Source of the DNA: Latrodectus hesperus
Taxonomy: Eukaryota; Arthropoda; Arachnida; Araneae; Theridiidae
Direction: 5' to 3'
NCBI GenBank assembly: GCA_037975125.1
Contig: CM075862.1
Location: 46,975,020-47,039,019, forward strand
DNA length: 64,000 nucleotides
Of this stretch, positions 17,799-35,891 are shown one piece after another. Under the pieces are notes generated by a model. It had not been told where the DNA came from. It was given only the letters and a program-made list of their open reading frames with translations, and did not search any database. The translations under genes and the position numbers were made by a program. Within the stretch, counting starts at the first letter, position 1; the number at the start of each line of letters is the position of its first letter.

Positions 17799-19380
17799 TA
17801 TTTCTGGTGTAAGGTCCATGGCATGTTGCTCCAAAATTATGGTAGAAAGAATCAGAGATACGTATATATATGATTTTGCTCTTTGATATTGGTTGTATTC
17901 CCATTTAAAATGACATTAAAAAGAAATTTATTTGAAATTCATTTACAGTCAACTAAATCACATTTTTAGCAATTTTATTTTATTTTTGTCAATTTAGTTT
18001 AAAAAAATATCAGGCCTTAGAATTCTGTGTAAATAATATAGATGTTTGTATTCATTAATTAACAATTCGTTTCGTCATTTTTTTCATTTTACTAATGACA
18101 AACATTGGCGCTAAAGCTTGTCGCTTTTGTTCTAGGTTTATCCAGTACTTTTTAGCAATGTCCTCACAAAGAGAAAGTGCAATAAAGATATTTAAATGTT
18201 CAAAAATCATTTGCTATGGCAAAAATCATTATGAGAGCTATTCATAACTAAGTTTGGGACACACAAATCTCTTATTCTGAAGAAGTTGGAAAGGTAAATT
18301 GGGAGGAGAGAAAAATATTGAGATACATATGTTTTATAGTGTTTTTATTTTATGTTTTGCTGTCATTAAAAAATTTCCAATTGTTTTTTATTTCAAGGGA
18401 ACAAAAGACAGACCTGAACATTCTGGATATAGATAATAGATTACTTTTTTATATAAAGATTGTTATTGGCTTGAGTGATAACATCTTGTATTAGAATATT
18501 ATGTAAATAATATAAATGTTTGTTAAATTTAAATATTAAGATTCAAAACTGAAATCTGTGTATGGTATTTTAAAAACTTTTTTCAAATATTAAACAAGCG
18601 TGTAGTAAAGATATATAATTAAATTATTATATTTATACATTATATTATTAAATATCTCATACTCATCATTTATTTAAATGATAGATTTTGATTATAGGTA
18701 TGGTTTTTTTTATAAATTATTCAGGTCGTCTATCAACTTATGTCAATTTTTATTGGTCTTATATATTTAAGTTCTGAATCATACAGAAGGAAACATATTT
18801 ATCAGTTTATACTTAATCTAATATAAAATTAATAAATTTTATATGATATTTAAAATTAGTAAATTAAATGCAATCAAAAATTTCAATTAACTGCAGAAAT
18901 TTTCAAATTAAAATGACATTTTAATATAAAATCCAATATTTAATGAATGTTTAATTATGAGAACTCTACAAACTTATATTTTTTCTTATATAATTTCAAA
19001 AATAGCATTGATAATTTTAATTTTTTTAAAATATCATTAAATAATATTCATGCATGTTAGACACATTTTTAAAGAAGCGCTTGATATATTATTAAGTCGT
19101 ATAATAATTTATGTTTGTTTCCCTTAAATATGTAATAGTGAATCTCATCTGAATACTTAACTTTCTTTGTAATAATAGTATTCCAACTGTAATAATAGCA
19201 TTCCAACTTGATTCCCAAATTACTGTCATAAATTAATTTTTAAAATAATATAGTTAAAATTAAATTAATAAAATAAAAAAATATGTTAGTTTTTCGAAAT
19301 TATTTCCCAATCAACGTTTGATAAGAATTGATTTTTATGTGCTAGAGACATTTTATAATGAAATAAAGTTGAAAAGAAAA
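17799..19380. other. AT-rich DNA, no gene seen
   Basis: Nothing supported except a 20-bp tandem duplication at 19169-19208. Confidence 0.65.
19169..19208. repeat. Two-copy 20-bp tandem repeat
   Basis: GTAATAATAGTATTCCAACT is followed immediately by the same unit with one base changed (T to C). Confidence 0.9.
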
Positions 19381-19870
19381 TTGGTCCGCTGTATTGTGCC
19401 TACACTTTTACAGCCAGTTTCTGACAGCTAAGAAAATAGAAGAAACAAAAAAAAGAAATACGAGTCATCTATTACGATAAAAGTGGAATGTCAACACTTT
19501 TATTTCAACTTTATTTTCACAATACCGATTGGCAAGCTTGTCACACACAAGATGGCCAATTGTTTTAACGGCTACTAAACGGTGTCATTTAGACAATAGT
19601 GTCATCTTACCTTTTATTACCCTTCGATGTCCCGTTCCCCCTCAAATCCTCTCACACACCATCTTCTTCCTGTAAAGATGGCCCTGTTTTTATAGAAAGC
19701 TCCACTGAATGGCTAGGAAGGAAAATTGCGAATTAAAGTGGGTTTTTTTTCTTTTATTTCACTCTTTTCGATTGTCCATTTTTCTTTCTTCTGTTAGTTT
19801 AAGAAAAGAGAGGAAAAAAATGAGGGTCATTAAATCAGTGGATGGCGATGGCTGTAAAAAAAGGAGAATT
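19381..19870. promoter_or_regulatory. GC-richer island with two AAGATGGCC motifs
   Basis: A compositional island of about 490 bp with AAGATGGCC at 19549-19557 and again at 19675-19683. This is the reverse complement of the GCCATCTT core bound by YY1 in vertebrates and PHO in Drosophila. The first copy runs into a CCAAT sequence. No coding frame is supported. A regulatory role is inference from motif and composition only. Confidence 0.3.
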
Positions 19871-20068
19871 TAAGTGTTTTTATGAAAGAATTTTTGCTGT
19901 TAAAATGATCGTTAAGATGAGTGTAATGAAATTAAGAGTGTAAAATATCCTTTTTCTTGAGCTATGTTGGTACTAAAATGATAACTGAGAATGTATTGCC
20001 TTTCAACAAAAGGCACGGGAAATAGAGATATATGATAAGGCTAGAAATATTTGATAACAAAAAGTGAA

Positions 20069-20263
<195 letters not shown>

Positions 20264-20464
20264 GTAGGTTAGAGAATAAGTTCGTTGCGTTTTCATCAGA
20301 ATTTTATTCAAACCAAAAACGATAATTATATCCATAAGTTAATGAATTATATATTCATCGTAGCTGTTTGCAATCTCTTGCCACCTCTTGACCAAATTTT
20401 TGATGCCGTTCCGCCAAAAATCGCCTGGTCCAGTGTCAAAGAAGTTTTTGAGCCAATTTTTAAG

Positions 20465-20475
<11 letters not shown>
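20264..20475 (-). pseudogene. Mariner transposase 3' half, antisense copy
   Basis: On the minus strand an open frame runs from about 20475 down to a stop at 20339-20341 and reads EVLKNWLKNFFDTGPGDFW, then RNGIKNLVKRWQEI and a YDEYIIH-type end. That is the C-terminus of a mariner-family (D34D) transposase, the cut-and-paste enzyme acting at TA sites. Past the stop, the 3' untranslated part ends in a terminal inverted repeat at about 20264-20294 (GAGAATAAGTTCGTTGCGTT on the plus strand), which touches the TA tract. The N-terminal DNA-binding domain and the catalytic aspartates of this copy are absent: the element is cut at about 20475, where the sense copy begins. Confidence 0.85.
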
Positions 20476-21071
<596 letters not shown>

Positions 21072-21217
21072 TAAATAGTTGCATTTATGTCTGTAAATAA
21101 GTATAGTGAATTGCCTAGAAATCGGTGAAACGACTGAATATATAAAATTTTCACGGGTAAATAATAATATATTGTTATAATTTTACACATATTTCAAATA
21201 TACTCTGTCATTATATG

Positions 21218-21600
21218 TATTAACGCTCTTTCTCCAAATACTAAAATTTTACTTGTATTAACGTCTGTACTAAGTAGGTATTAATCTGACCCTATATCTT
21301 AATATGTATACACATGGAATGAAGTTTTTAATATGAAAAAATAAGAAGTTATTTTGTCATTAATGTTTAATGAGTATTGTCATGTTAATAAGTAGAATAT
21401 TATATTATACCTATATTAACGCGTTTTCTCGAAGTACTAATATTTTCTGTGTACTAACGTCTGTATTCAGTAGGTATTAATCTGCACTCTATATTTTAAT
21501 ATTATACACATGAGTTTTTAATTTGAAAAAAAAAGAAGTTATTTCTTGTCATTTATGTTTGATGAGTATTATCATGTTAATGAGTAACATGTTATATATA
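21218..21600. repeat. 196-bp tandem duplication
   Basis: A unit beginning TATTAACGCTCTTTCTCC at 21218 is followed by a diverged second unit beginning TATTAACGCGTTTTCTCG at 21414. Shared internal blocks include TTAACGTCTGTA or CTAACGTCTGTA, AGTAGGTATTAATCTG and CATGTTAATAAGTA or CATGTTAATGAGTA. Non-coding; possibly the remains of a longer satellite. Confidence 0.85.
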
Positions 21601-22440
21601 AATCCGTCAGTCTGATATGAACGTATTGATCAATGCGATTGTAGGTTTGCCTGATAGGATGGACTTGAATAGTACAATCCCTAGCTTATATAATCTTAAA
21701 TTTTGAAATAAAATTTATTATGGGTATCAAAAATTACGCACTGCATATTAATGGATAAAATACTTACTTTACAAAGAAACCATTTTTAAATATATGATTA
21801 AATATATCCTAATTTCGATCATAATAAAAAAATTAATAAAATAATTGATATTCTATAGTAAATATATAAATATTTTGTATTTAATTATAACTAAACACCA
21901 ATAAATTTAAAAGTAAAACTCATGTTAGATTATCTCCCATAATATCCTTTTCTATAATATTATCAAAATTATAAACAGCCACTTTCAAATGAATTAAAAG
22001 CATCTTTACCATGTGTTTATTTTTACATTCACGGAAATTGAATAAATCAAAGATACTTGACGGAACCCATTTTGTGCACAGAGAGAGAAATTCTAATATA
22101 CGAGAGCAATTTTTTTGAATAGAACATGGATTAAACGCTCCATCTGTAAATATTTCGGTAAATATATCTGGTAAATATTTCGTTCCAGATGGACGACGCA
22201 AATGTGCTGATCTAACCACTGCGTAGGGTTCGCCATAACGCAAGGATGAGGTGTTAAGCTGTGAAGGTCATCTAGCATTGGCACATATTTCGCGTTCAAC
22301 GCAATATATTGACGGCGTTCAACTCGAAAGGGTTCATTGGTTTATTTAAATATTTTAAACCAATTAACTAGTGTTAAATCTAATCAGTGTTGAATTAAAC
22401 GCTTTTGAAAAGCTCTTATTCTACACTTTGCAATTTTGTG
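21601..22440. other. AT-rich DNA with a GC-richer patch at 22080-22330
   Basis: The 22080-22330 patch has minus-strand frames open over about 200-320 bp (21920-22243 and 22093-22299). Neither peptide matches a family I recognise. On the minus strand CAGTGGTTAGATCAGCA faintly resembles a SINE A box, but no B box follows, so I do not call an element. Confidence 0.35.
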
Positions 22441-22566
22441 GTGGCGGGTAGGGGGATACTTCCCAGATATGGGTGGTGCCAGGGAAATGAAATACCCGGG
22501 GCAGACCAAAACTAGCATGCAGCCAAGCTAGACAACCTGAGATAAATAACAACAACAACATAATAT
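22441..22566 (+). mobile_element. SINE or LINE 3' end with (CAA)n tail
   Basis: A GC-richer stretch of about 110 bp (GGTGGCGGGTAGGGGGATAC at its start) ends in GATAAATAACAACAACAACA. The composition jump and the (CAA)n tail match the 3' ends of the SINE and LINE copies elsewhere in the window. The last part resembles the end of the element at 3540-3610. No head with A and B boxes is visible, so this is a 5'-truncated copy or an unrelated short retroposon. Confidence 0.5.
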
Positions 22567-23599
22567 TCAGATATATTTCTGAAATATATTTTCGCTAAGT
22601 TTATTGATTTTCTATTACAATTTCGTTGTTAAACAGACCAATTTGATATCTTAAGTGACATATGAAAGTAACAAGAATAAATATTTTTTGGAAAATAACC
22701 CAAATGATGCCCATATTTAACTCTTGAAAGAGTATGAGTCTGGAATTTTCATAACAATATTTTCTTTAGACTTTTTTCCTCTCTCTCTCTCTTTATTTTT
22801 TAAAATAATTTTCATATTTTATTGGATTATAAAAATATATTCATCAGGTATTAAGATAAGGAATACGAATGAACAGTGAAATTAAAATTTTAGATGCCAT
22901 GCTATCATTGTCTTTTTACTGACTTATAATGCATCGAAATACACATAGTGCATTAGAAATAAAGAATGATATTGTAATAAAATTGGTAAAAATATGTTAA
23001 TTAATTATCTGTCTGAATTTTTTGGTGCGCAAATATTATTATACATTTAAGTTGCTACATTTGATGCTTTATGATTACAAAACATATGTTTCAGATATGC
23101 GTTTGAGAAATTCATTTTAATCCTAACACCATTTATTATTATTTGCTTCAGCTTATATTCTGTTAATTGAAACACAAAGCCTCTAATAACATTTGGTATT
23201 TATGCTCCAAATGTTTAAATTTATTTGTGCATTAATATTCGTAAACAAATGATATTTCAGAAAATATACAAAAATATGTAAATATTAATTACAAAATTTT
23301 ATAATAACTGAGGTGGATTTATAAAAATAAATAGTGTTTCCATATATCAAAATGTATTAAAAAGCAACTTAATTCCAAATTTCTAATCTGTCTTATACGA
23401 GTCAATCAACTTCTAAAGTTTAGATATAAAAACAAACTTCTGCTTCATAATATTGCCATCACTATAAAAATATTTTTCTCATTTCTTTAGAAAGTAGATT
23501 TTATTTCTCTGTATGAGCTATAGCAAGAAAACAATTTCTTTTTAATAAAAACCCTCACTCAAGCTTAAAATGTTTTTTTGTACCCTTCAAAGAGGAGTT
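22567..23599. other. AT-rich DNA, no gene seen
   Basis: Only a short CT run at 22778-22792 stands out. Confidence 0.65.
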
Positions 23600-23960
23600 A
23601 ATGATGAAACAAGTGCTCAAAACCGCTCTCTATTATTTTTCAAAATAATCCCCATGGATATGGCTTGATAACTTTAATTTATTTCTTTTCTCTACAACAT
23701 TCCTACCATCGCCTAATCCATCATTATATTTTGCTTTCTGCGCTGTTTTCTTTTTCAACTTCGTTCTAACTTCTGTTGTTTTCTTCTTCTCCAGTCTCTG
23801 GAAACATAACACTTAATAGAGTTCTGTACACTTGAGCGTGATAACGGATTGTGTTTTCTGTATGGGGGCATGAAGGGAGAGATCTGAAGTAACAATTCTT
23901 TCGCTTCTCCCTCCCTTGAAAGCGGTAGAGTTTTTTGACAAAATATGAACTCGAGAAAAT
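23600..23960. other. Weak GC-richer island
   Basis: Moderately less AT-rich than its flanks, pyrimidine-rich on the plus strand. No recognisable product on either strand. Confidence 0.25.
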
Positions 23961-24141
23961 AAGTTTTGAAAAACTAAGCAATATTATCTTAAGAATATTC
24001 TCCTTGCGTTATGAATTTAATAGCTTAAGTCGAAATTTAGAGTAATAGAAAAATACATATGATTAGCTTAAGTGCAATATTATTTCCTTTACATTTTGAG
24101 GAATTTGAGGAAAGTTAATAATTTATGGTGTATACAAACAT

Positions 24142-24310
<169 letters not shown>

Positions 24311-24337
24311 TAGCCCAGATGATATTTGTGACTTTTC

Positions 24338-24638
24338 AACCGATAGCTGAGTGGTTAGCTCTCCTAACTAATGAGCTGTGTGTCCCAGGTTCGAATCCCG
24401 GTTCGGGCATGGATGTTACTTTCCCTCTGTGTTTCTCTGTCCTTTCTAGTGTGATGATGTATGAATGTGGCCCGCCCTATAATCGGGTTTGTGGTGGTAT
24501 GACGCGGATAATGCTACTCGCCTCCGTGACTTGGTTCACAGTTGCCCGCTGGGTAACGCTAAATGAATAGCAGTTTCCGGCCTTGTTGTGGTGAAGGGTT
24601 GGTTACCCACGTGCCCCCGCCGTTGTTAAAAAAAATTA
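24338..24638 (+). mobile_element. SINE family 2 (tRNA-derived), inserted in mariner
   Basis: The head has an A box TAGCTGAGTGGTTAGC at 24344-24359 and a canonical B box GGTTCGAATCC at 24388-24398. A 3' body of about 230 bp follows and ends in an A-rich tail. Direct repeats TGACTTTTC (24329-24337) and TGACTTCTTG (24639-24648) flank it as a target-site duplication. The acceptor arm does not pair, which argues against a functional tRNA gene. The GGATGTTACTTTCCCTCTGT block just after the head recurs on the minus strand near 49660-49690, defining the family. Confidence 0.88.
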
Positions 24639-25152
24639 TGACTTCTTGCCATCTTTCTAGTAGGAGATAGATGGCACAGTTATAAAATTCCTGAGATTTC
24701 GAGTAAAAATGTCTTCGATGGTAATTTCCACATGAACAAGATCAAAAATTTTTGACTGAAGAAATCGTTCAACGTATGAAACAGCTGATAATAAGTTGGT
24801 GCCAAGTGTGGAGAATAGACAAGGTGGGGTAAAATCTCACAACCAAGGCCCATTAACTTTTGGTGAAGGATGACAGCAGCATGTGGCTTAGCATGATCAC
24901 AGTGATGAATGATGTGAATATAGATGAGGCCTGGACGCTTTATTATCAAATTGAATGCAGTATGTTTATCTGTAGTCAATATAATTAAGTCTTGACTATT
25001 TTTGACAGTTTGGTTGGGTAGCAAGACCTCCCACTGATATATTTCCTGCACAACTTACCACATACCCAAAAGTACATTCTTCGATTGAAATTAAGATTTC
25101 GAAGTCGATGCAAGCAGATCAGAAGAGCAGCATACTATCCTGCAAAGCTTCG

Positions 25153-25447
25153 CAGGCCACATTAGCCTGGTTGGTTAGGGCGTCGTTCCCATTATCGAAA
25201 GGTACTGAGTTTGAATCCCAGCTTTACCGAAGATTCGTGAAGTTCGCTACAGCCGGCTGGGGCATGTTAAAACTGGGCGTAGTCGCAATGTCCTCCAAGT
25301 TAAATGATACATTTGGCGGTGGCAGATCAAGTATTTAGTATCTTCATTTTGGCCCCTCTTCAAAATCACGAAGACTCCACCTTGCTTCTTCCCTCGAGCT
25401 GATAGAGCCCAAATCAAGGCAGAAAATCATGCTGGTTCAACAAAATA
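25153..25447 (+). mobile_element. SINE family 1, copy C, inserted in mariner
   Basis: A-box-like AGCCTGGTTGGTTAGGG at 25164-25180 and B-box-like AGTTTGAATCCCA at 25208-25220. The body contains CGCAATGTCCTCCAAGTTAA, also present in the 55.3-kb copy, and the 3' end is CATGCTGGTTCAACAAAATA. Near-identical flanks CAAAGCTTCG (25143-25152) and CAAAGATTTCG (25448-25458) look like a target-site duplication. The insertion splits the coding remains of the minus-strand mariner between its NDPFL-like and VLLGMW segments. Confidence 0.88.
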
Positions 25448-25920
25448 CAAAGATTTCGGTACATAACCTAATTCTTATCTCTAAGCAAAATTCGTATTAA
25501 CAATGGGTTATTTTTGTATTGGGATTGAAATGATATATGTTTTGATTCTGTCTTACCGTTGATTAGCTGTCAGGTTATATGGAACCCAATGACAGAATTT
25601 CTCGTAAAACCTAAATTAACCAGCAGTCTCTCGACAATTGTCCGGAGTACGGTGTTGGCCTGCATTAATTCTTACACCATTTGGAACGGATTTCTCTTTA
25701 TGGATTGGTCATTATCGTCTTCTGTAATGTGTAGTGGCTGTCTTCTCAAAACCTGACCTTGGCACAACATTTGTCTTCTTCTTTAAATTTATGAAACCGT
25801 TATCGACATACATTTACCTTTGACTATTGTAACCTCCACATAGACATGCTGCATCTGCTACACTCTTTTTATCGAATTCGTAAAGAAGCAATGTCAAACC
25901 CGCTTCTCCTCGCTTTTCAT

Positions 25921-26092
25921 TTTAACCCCTCTGAGATTTCTTTTGAGATGATTAATTGTGTGACTCCCAAAATATATTTATGTGATAAGCATCCATGCGT
26001 TTGATTCACTGATGATTTTGACCATTAAAACGTCATGTATTACGTCAATTCTATTGCAAATTTGCACATCCGAAAAGGTAGAACTCTTGTAC

Positions 26093-26098
<6 letters not shown>
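25921..26098. other. Flank of mariner, terminal repeat not resolved
   Basis: The 5' untranslated region and inverted repeat of the minus-strand mariner should lie here. I could not identify a terminal repeat clearly. Confidence 0.4.
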
Positions 26099-26175
<77 letters not shown>

Positions 26176-26196
26176 CTCTGTGTGTGTCTGTGCATG
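26099..26196. repeat. Compound microsatellite (TA)n(TG)n
   Basis: About 22 TA units, TTATG, then a TG tract with CTC and CA interruptions. Confidence 0.95.
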
Positions 26197-32102
<5,906 letters not shown>

Positions 32103-32197
32103 TCTACTGATCTCACCGCGAATGCAACAGCAACAACATAAAGAAAGCATGCAGATAACATGGAATTTACAACATGCATTAGCGGAGATGAGATTCG

Positions 32198-32250
32198 AAT
32201 GATTAGCAAATGATTAGAAATGATTAGAATTTGATAATGATTAGAATTTC
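32198..32250. repeat. ATGATTAG short tandem repeat
   Basis: ATGATTAG recurs four times with variable spacing (GAATGATTAGCAAATGATTAG and onward). Confidence 0.8.
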
Positions 32251-32339
32251 AGAGCAGACACACATCACGCTCTCCTGTGGTGCCATTTTAAAAAGTTATT
32301 TACAGCTTGGAGATTTCGACAACTTCAATTGCATTTTTC

Positions 32340-33321
32340 TTTAAAAAAAAAAAAATTGCCTCGTAGAAAACAGTGATCATTTTTTGATAAAGTATCCGAG
32401 TTAGACTGATGAAAGATAGTGACCTACCGAGATTGTGGTTTATATTCAGGGATATCGGTAGTCTCGATGGATGAAGCCAAACAACTGTAATGCGAAAATG
32501 TGATCGCTTGATGCAGGTGGGTACGGTGGACCAACTTGTTCGATCGCATCCCCTTCAGTGCATCACTTTAAGTGATGACAGACAAATAGTGCGCTTGGCA
32601 TTTCAGTGACGGATCTCTTAGCCACATCGCGAACCATAGTGTTGCTTATTCAGACTGTAACGCATGTTCCAGCATCTGCGCTTACCATTCAACGCTGTTT
32701 ATAGCAGAGTGGTCTATCCGCAAGACGTCAATTGCTTCATCAATCCTTGACGCACAGCCACAGACGTCTCCACAGACTTTGATGCGTTGAAAGAAAGATG
32801 TGGACGGCAGAATGGAATGAAGTTACTGACGAGTCATGCTTCTGTCAGCAACAACACGATTTTTGCATTTGAGTCTGGTGACAACTTGGATAGAGGATGA
32901 TGAACAGCTGCACTGGTCCTCCACCGGGTATTATGGTATGGAGTGGTATTGGATAACAATCTCGCACTCCTCTAGTACGCATTGCTGGTACTTGAAACAG
33001 CCAGCGCTGCATTTCCGAGGTGTTGGAGCCAGCTGTTCTTCTTAACATTCAGGATTCTTCGTCAATCGACAGATTGAATTGCTTCCCTAGTCGGCTTGTT
33101 CTCAGGATCTTACGCCAATAGAAAACATGTGGTTCATGGTTGCTCAAAGATTGACCCAGATTACATCCCAAGCTTCCACACCAGATCAACTTTGGCTACG
33201 TTTGGAAGCTGCTTGGTCTGCTTTACCCGAAGAACACATCCAAAGACTCTTTCAATTATTGCCGAGGCGTGTGGCAGCAGTGATCTCCAGCAATGGCGGC
33301 TACTCTGATTTCGGATTTTGA
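32340..33321 (+). pseudogene. Decayed Tc1-like transposase
   Basis: Plus-strand reading starts near 32356 with LPRRKQ (ATG apparently changed to TTG), FFDKVSELD and IVTYRDCGL, matching the paired helix-turn-helix start of arthropod Tc1 transposases. The first catalytic Asp sits in TDESCF near 32828. IMVWSGIG and YISEVLEP-like blocks follow in shifting frames. The DNARPH block with the second Asp is missing, apparently through a deletion between about 33050 and 33085. The C-terminal part is well kept: SQDLTPIENMWFMVAQRL, WLRLEAAWSALPEEHIQRL and LLPRRVAAVISSNGGYSDF, with the final catalytic Glu in PIE. At least six frameshifts or stops make it dead. No clear terminal inverted repeats were found. 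Confidence 0.9.
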
Positions 33322-33420
33322 CTGGAACCACACGTTACAGAAATCTATAAATTTTAATAATTTGATGTTATGTTATCTATAAAATAAATTTCATTGTGAC
33401 ATCTCTTGTCTTTCTTTGTG

Positions 33421-33421
<1 letters not shown>

Positions 33422-33479
<58 letters not shown>
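33422..33479. repeat. (TA)n microsatellite
   Basis: About 29 TA units starting about 100 bp after the Tc1 coding remains. Tc1 also targets TA. Confidence 0.97.
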
Positions 33480-33481
<2 letters not shown>

Positions 33482-33489
33482 ACTGTAGT

Positions 33490-33600
33490 GTGCATATTGG
33501 TTTACTTGGCCGAGTGTCCTGGGATGTGACCCATTTGTCCCAATGAGATGGCCAACTTAATGTGAAAACCCCAGTTTAATTCCCAAACATGCTTGATGGT
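33490..33600 (+). mobile_element. Possible degenerate tRNA-derived SINE head
   Basis: TTGGCCGAGTGTCCTGGG (A-box-like) and CCCCAGTTTAATTCCC (B-box-like) occur about 60 bp apart in a less AT-rich patch. No tail or family match was found, so this is a weak call. Confidence 0.3.
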
Positions 33601-34129
33601 CAAATTACTCAATTCATGAGAGGGATTATAATTTATAATTAAATACTTTATGATTAATATTAAATACTTTATGAACATTTCATCGACAAATATTTTGAAA
33701 CTAATTTTCCAGCTGTCTTATGGTAATTTACATCTACTTAAATAAGCCACAACTGGTGTACTTTTTTATATGCTGCTAATTTAAGTAAATCACTTTCTTG
33801 TATAAATTTTACAAATTGCATAGAGTATTCTTTTTGCATAGAGTATTTGAATTTCAGATATTCTAATATAAATATTGATACAATTTTTTATATTCTAAGC
33901 AAAAATGAGTTTCCTGTAGAATTTGATATTCATAATCTCATAATAGATGCATTTGCACTGCTTATCTGTAATTGCAGCAAATCTTCTTTTTATTCCATCA
34001 ACCCGCGTGCTTTACATTATAATGGCGATAATTTAAAAACCACATATGCGAGTGCAAAATCTCAACAAAGTTTTCTTTGCAATTATTCTGATTTTACGGC
34101 GGTGCAAAAGGATGAAGAAGATTTATTAT
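33601..34129. other. AT-rich DNA, no gene seen
   Basis: Contains two small duplications: ATTAAATACTTTATGA near 33640 and 33659, and TTGCATAGAGTATT near 33816 and 33836. The open frame at 33847-34131 has no recognised similarity. Confidence 0.55.
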
Positions 34130-34720
34130 GACGTCTGAAAGATAATTACTCCATACGCTGAAGCTAAAACTTTGGAAAAGATTTTTGCAGTCATATCTGC
34201 CACTCCCACTTCCACCTACTGATTTGCTCCAAGAGTGGTAAGGCGACAGTCGCCAGGGACATTAGCGAAACCAAAAGATCTTAATCTAGGCTCTCGCGAT
34301 GTCTTCTTTGGAAGAATAAAATTGAAGAGCGAGAAAGTTAAAATAAATCTCGGAAAAAATACCACGAAAGCACTTAAACATCGGTCCTCAGTTGTGAGAG
34401 TGTATTTTTTAATCCTTATTTCCACTTTTCCGTTGTTTAATTCTTTGTGGTTTGAGACGGTTTTCCCTCGTTGCTCTTCCGGTATCGTTAATGAAATTCT
34501 TTAACCAGCGTGAAGCGGTCGTGAGCTAAATTACATTAAGCATAGAAGGATTTTTTGTCCTTTTTTGTGCTTTGAAGAAAAAGTATTAAATGCATCAGAG
34601 AAAAGCTCACTCATCTGTTTGTTGCAGTGGCGTTTGAGAGTAGGAAAAATTCCCTTTTTTTCTGATTTATTTCCCTTTTTCTCTCTCTGATTACCACCCC
34701 TCTAAGCAAATATTGATTTA
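34130..34720. other. GC-richer island
   Basis: About 590 bp of more balanced composition, with a palindrome GGCGACAGTCGCC at 34242-34254 (odd-centred). Frames on both strands are open for 70-90 codons, but no family is recognisable. Candidate regulatory element or exon. Confidence 0.3.
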
Positions 34721-35631
34721 ATCAGAAAAAGAGTATTGCGTAGATTTGAAATAAAATGCGTTGTTCATTCGAGAAAAAGAAAACTACTTTCTTATTGAGG
34801 GAAAATACATATTAATCATTAATATATTATTTCTATTTACGTGAAATGTTTTCGGTTATTCTTAGTCAACGTTTGAAATTTTAATGGCTTTCCGATATAA
34901 TTTATTTTGTGTTACGGTTAAAAACATAGTATTTTTGTTACAAATCATAAGTATTTTAACATCATAAAGAATTTTTTTTCAATTCACGTTAATACAAATT
35001 TCTAACTTCATAATAAATTAATTTAAAATAAAGCGATAAAATATTGCAAATTATGGTATAGAAAACACTATTGATATTATGATATTAAAAATTATAAAAG
35101 AAATCAGCAATAATTATATAGTTTTTTTAATAAAATTATTCTAACAGGATTTTCACATTTCTATTTGGCTCATTATCATAACTTACAAATAAAAGAATTC
35201 TTCTGAAAGCTCACACTTTTTCAATAAAAAAGAATATATCTGTTTCTGTCTTTTTAGTCCATTATATAATATTGCTGTCGTTTAATTTTTTTCTCATATA
35301 GGACGTACTAGAATATGGATATTGTTACATTAGTCCATTAATTATTCTTTTATAGTCACTCAAATATGAATGAAAATATATTTGTGTAGTTTTTATTTTA
35401 ATTAAAACCCATAAATAGATTGATTATTTAATATTAAATAAATAAAATACTCTATTACTTCTTAGATTTTTACTTCTTATTTCCTATTTGCTTGGAATTT
35501 TATAAACTATCAAGTATGTTGCACAAGTCATTATTTTTTTAAAAATAATATACTGTTGCAAAAATCAAGAATTCTTTTATGAATAAAATGCTTACTTTTA
35601 ATATTATTTTTCGCAACAACTAAGTGTTTTT
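34721..35631. other. AT-rich DNA, no gene seen
   Basis: Nothing recognisable. Confidence 0.65.
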
Positions 35632-35642
35632 ACAATTAATAC

Positions 35643-35891
35643 TCCCTCAAGATTTGCTAATGGACACATCAAGTGCCTCACTTACAACGAGAGCAGGAAA
35701 ACCTTTGTCACTTGTACCAAGAGCCAAAGTCATCAGGCCTCTCCTGAGCACCTTTTGGATTGTATGGGTCTCTCTAAGGAGGATCTGTTTAGCGATTCTC
35801 TCCTAGCCTTTGACTTCTTTACAGTCATCGGGCTCGTGGACCTTGTCTGACTCCGTCAGACAGTGAGGATAAGAAACAACAACAAACAACA
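35643..35891 (+). mobile_element. 5'-truncated non-LTR retrotransposon 3' end with TSD
   Basis: The frame starting at 35644 reads SRFANGHIKCLTYNESRKTF, then VTCTKSQSHQASPEHLLDC, MGLSKEDLF and VIGLVDLV, with a stop at 35848-35850. This is the C-terminal tail after the RNase H domain of an RNase H-bearing non-LTR element, and the same tail is recognisable on the minus strand at about 60600-60760. The 3' untranslated part (GTCAGACAGTGAGGATAAG) ends in (CAA)n. The perfect 11-bp repeat ACAATTAATAC flanks the element at 35632-35642 and 35892-35902. The reading frame is intact up to the stop, so this is one of the youngest insertions in the window. Only about 250 bp was inserted, a typical 5' truncation. 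Confidence 0.9.

Larger units (their letters stand above)
24311..25920 (-). pseudogene. Decayed mariner transposase split by two SINEs
   Basis: Minus-strand reading, N to C. An ATG at 25918-25920 starts MKSEEKR, then LYEFDK, VPRSG, and CHWVPYNLTANQ near 25570, all features of a mariner N-terminal DNA-binding region. The frame is lost repeatedly. Around 25446-25560 a NNPLLIRI segment parallels the mariner NDPFLDRIVT block before the first catalytic Asp, whose DEK motif has decayed. Beyond a SINE (25153-25447) come FQSKNVLLGMW and EVLLPNQTV, then DHAKPHAA (for DNARPH) and YSPHLAPTY. The Asp expected 34 residues after the DHAKPH Asp is Tyr. Reading resumes as LLERWQEV near 24645-24670, where a second SINE (24338-24638) interrupts. 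Stops and frameshifts throughout make it inactive. Confidence 0.8.

Noticed and set aside
24338..24410. A functional tRNA gene
   Set aside because: The A and B boxes are good but the acceptor and T stems do not pair properly. A family-specific body, tail and target duplication identify a SINE.
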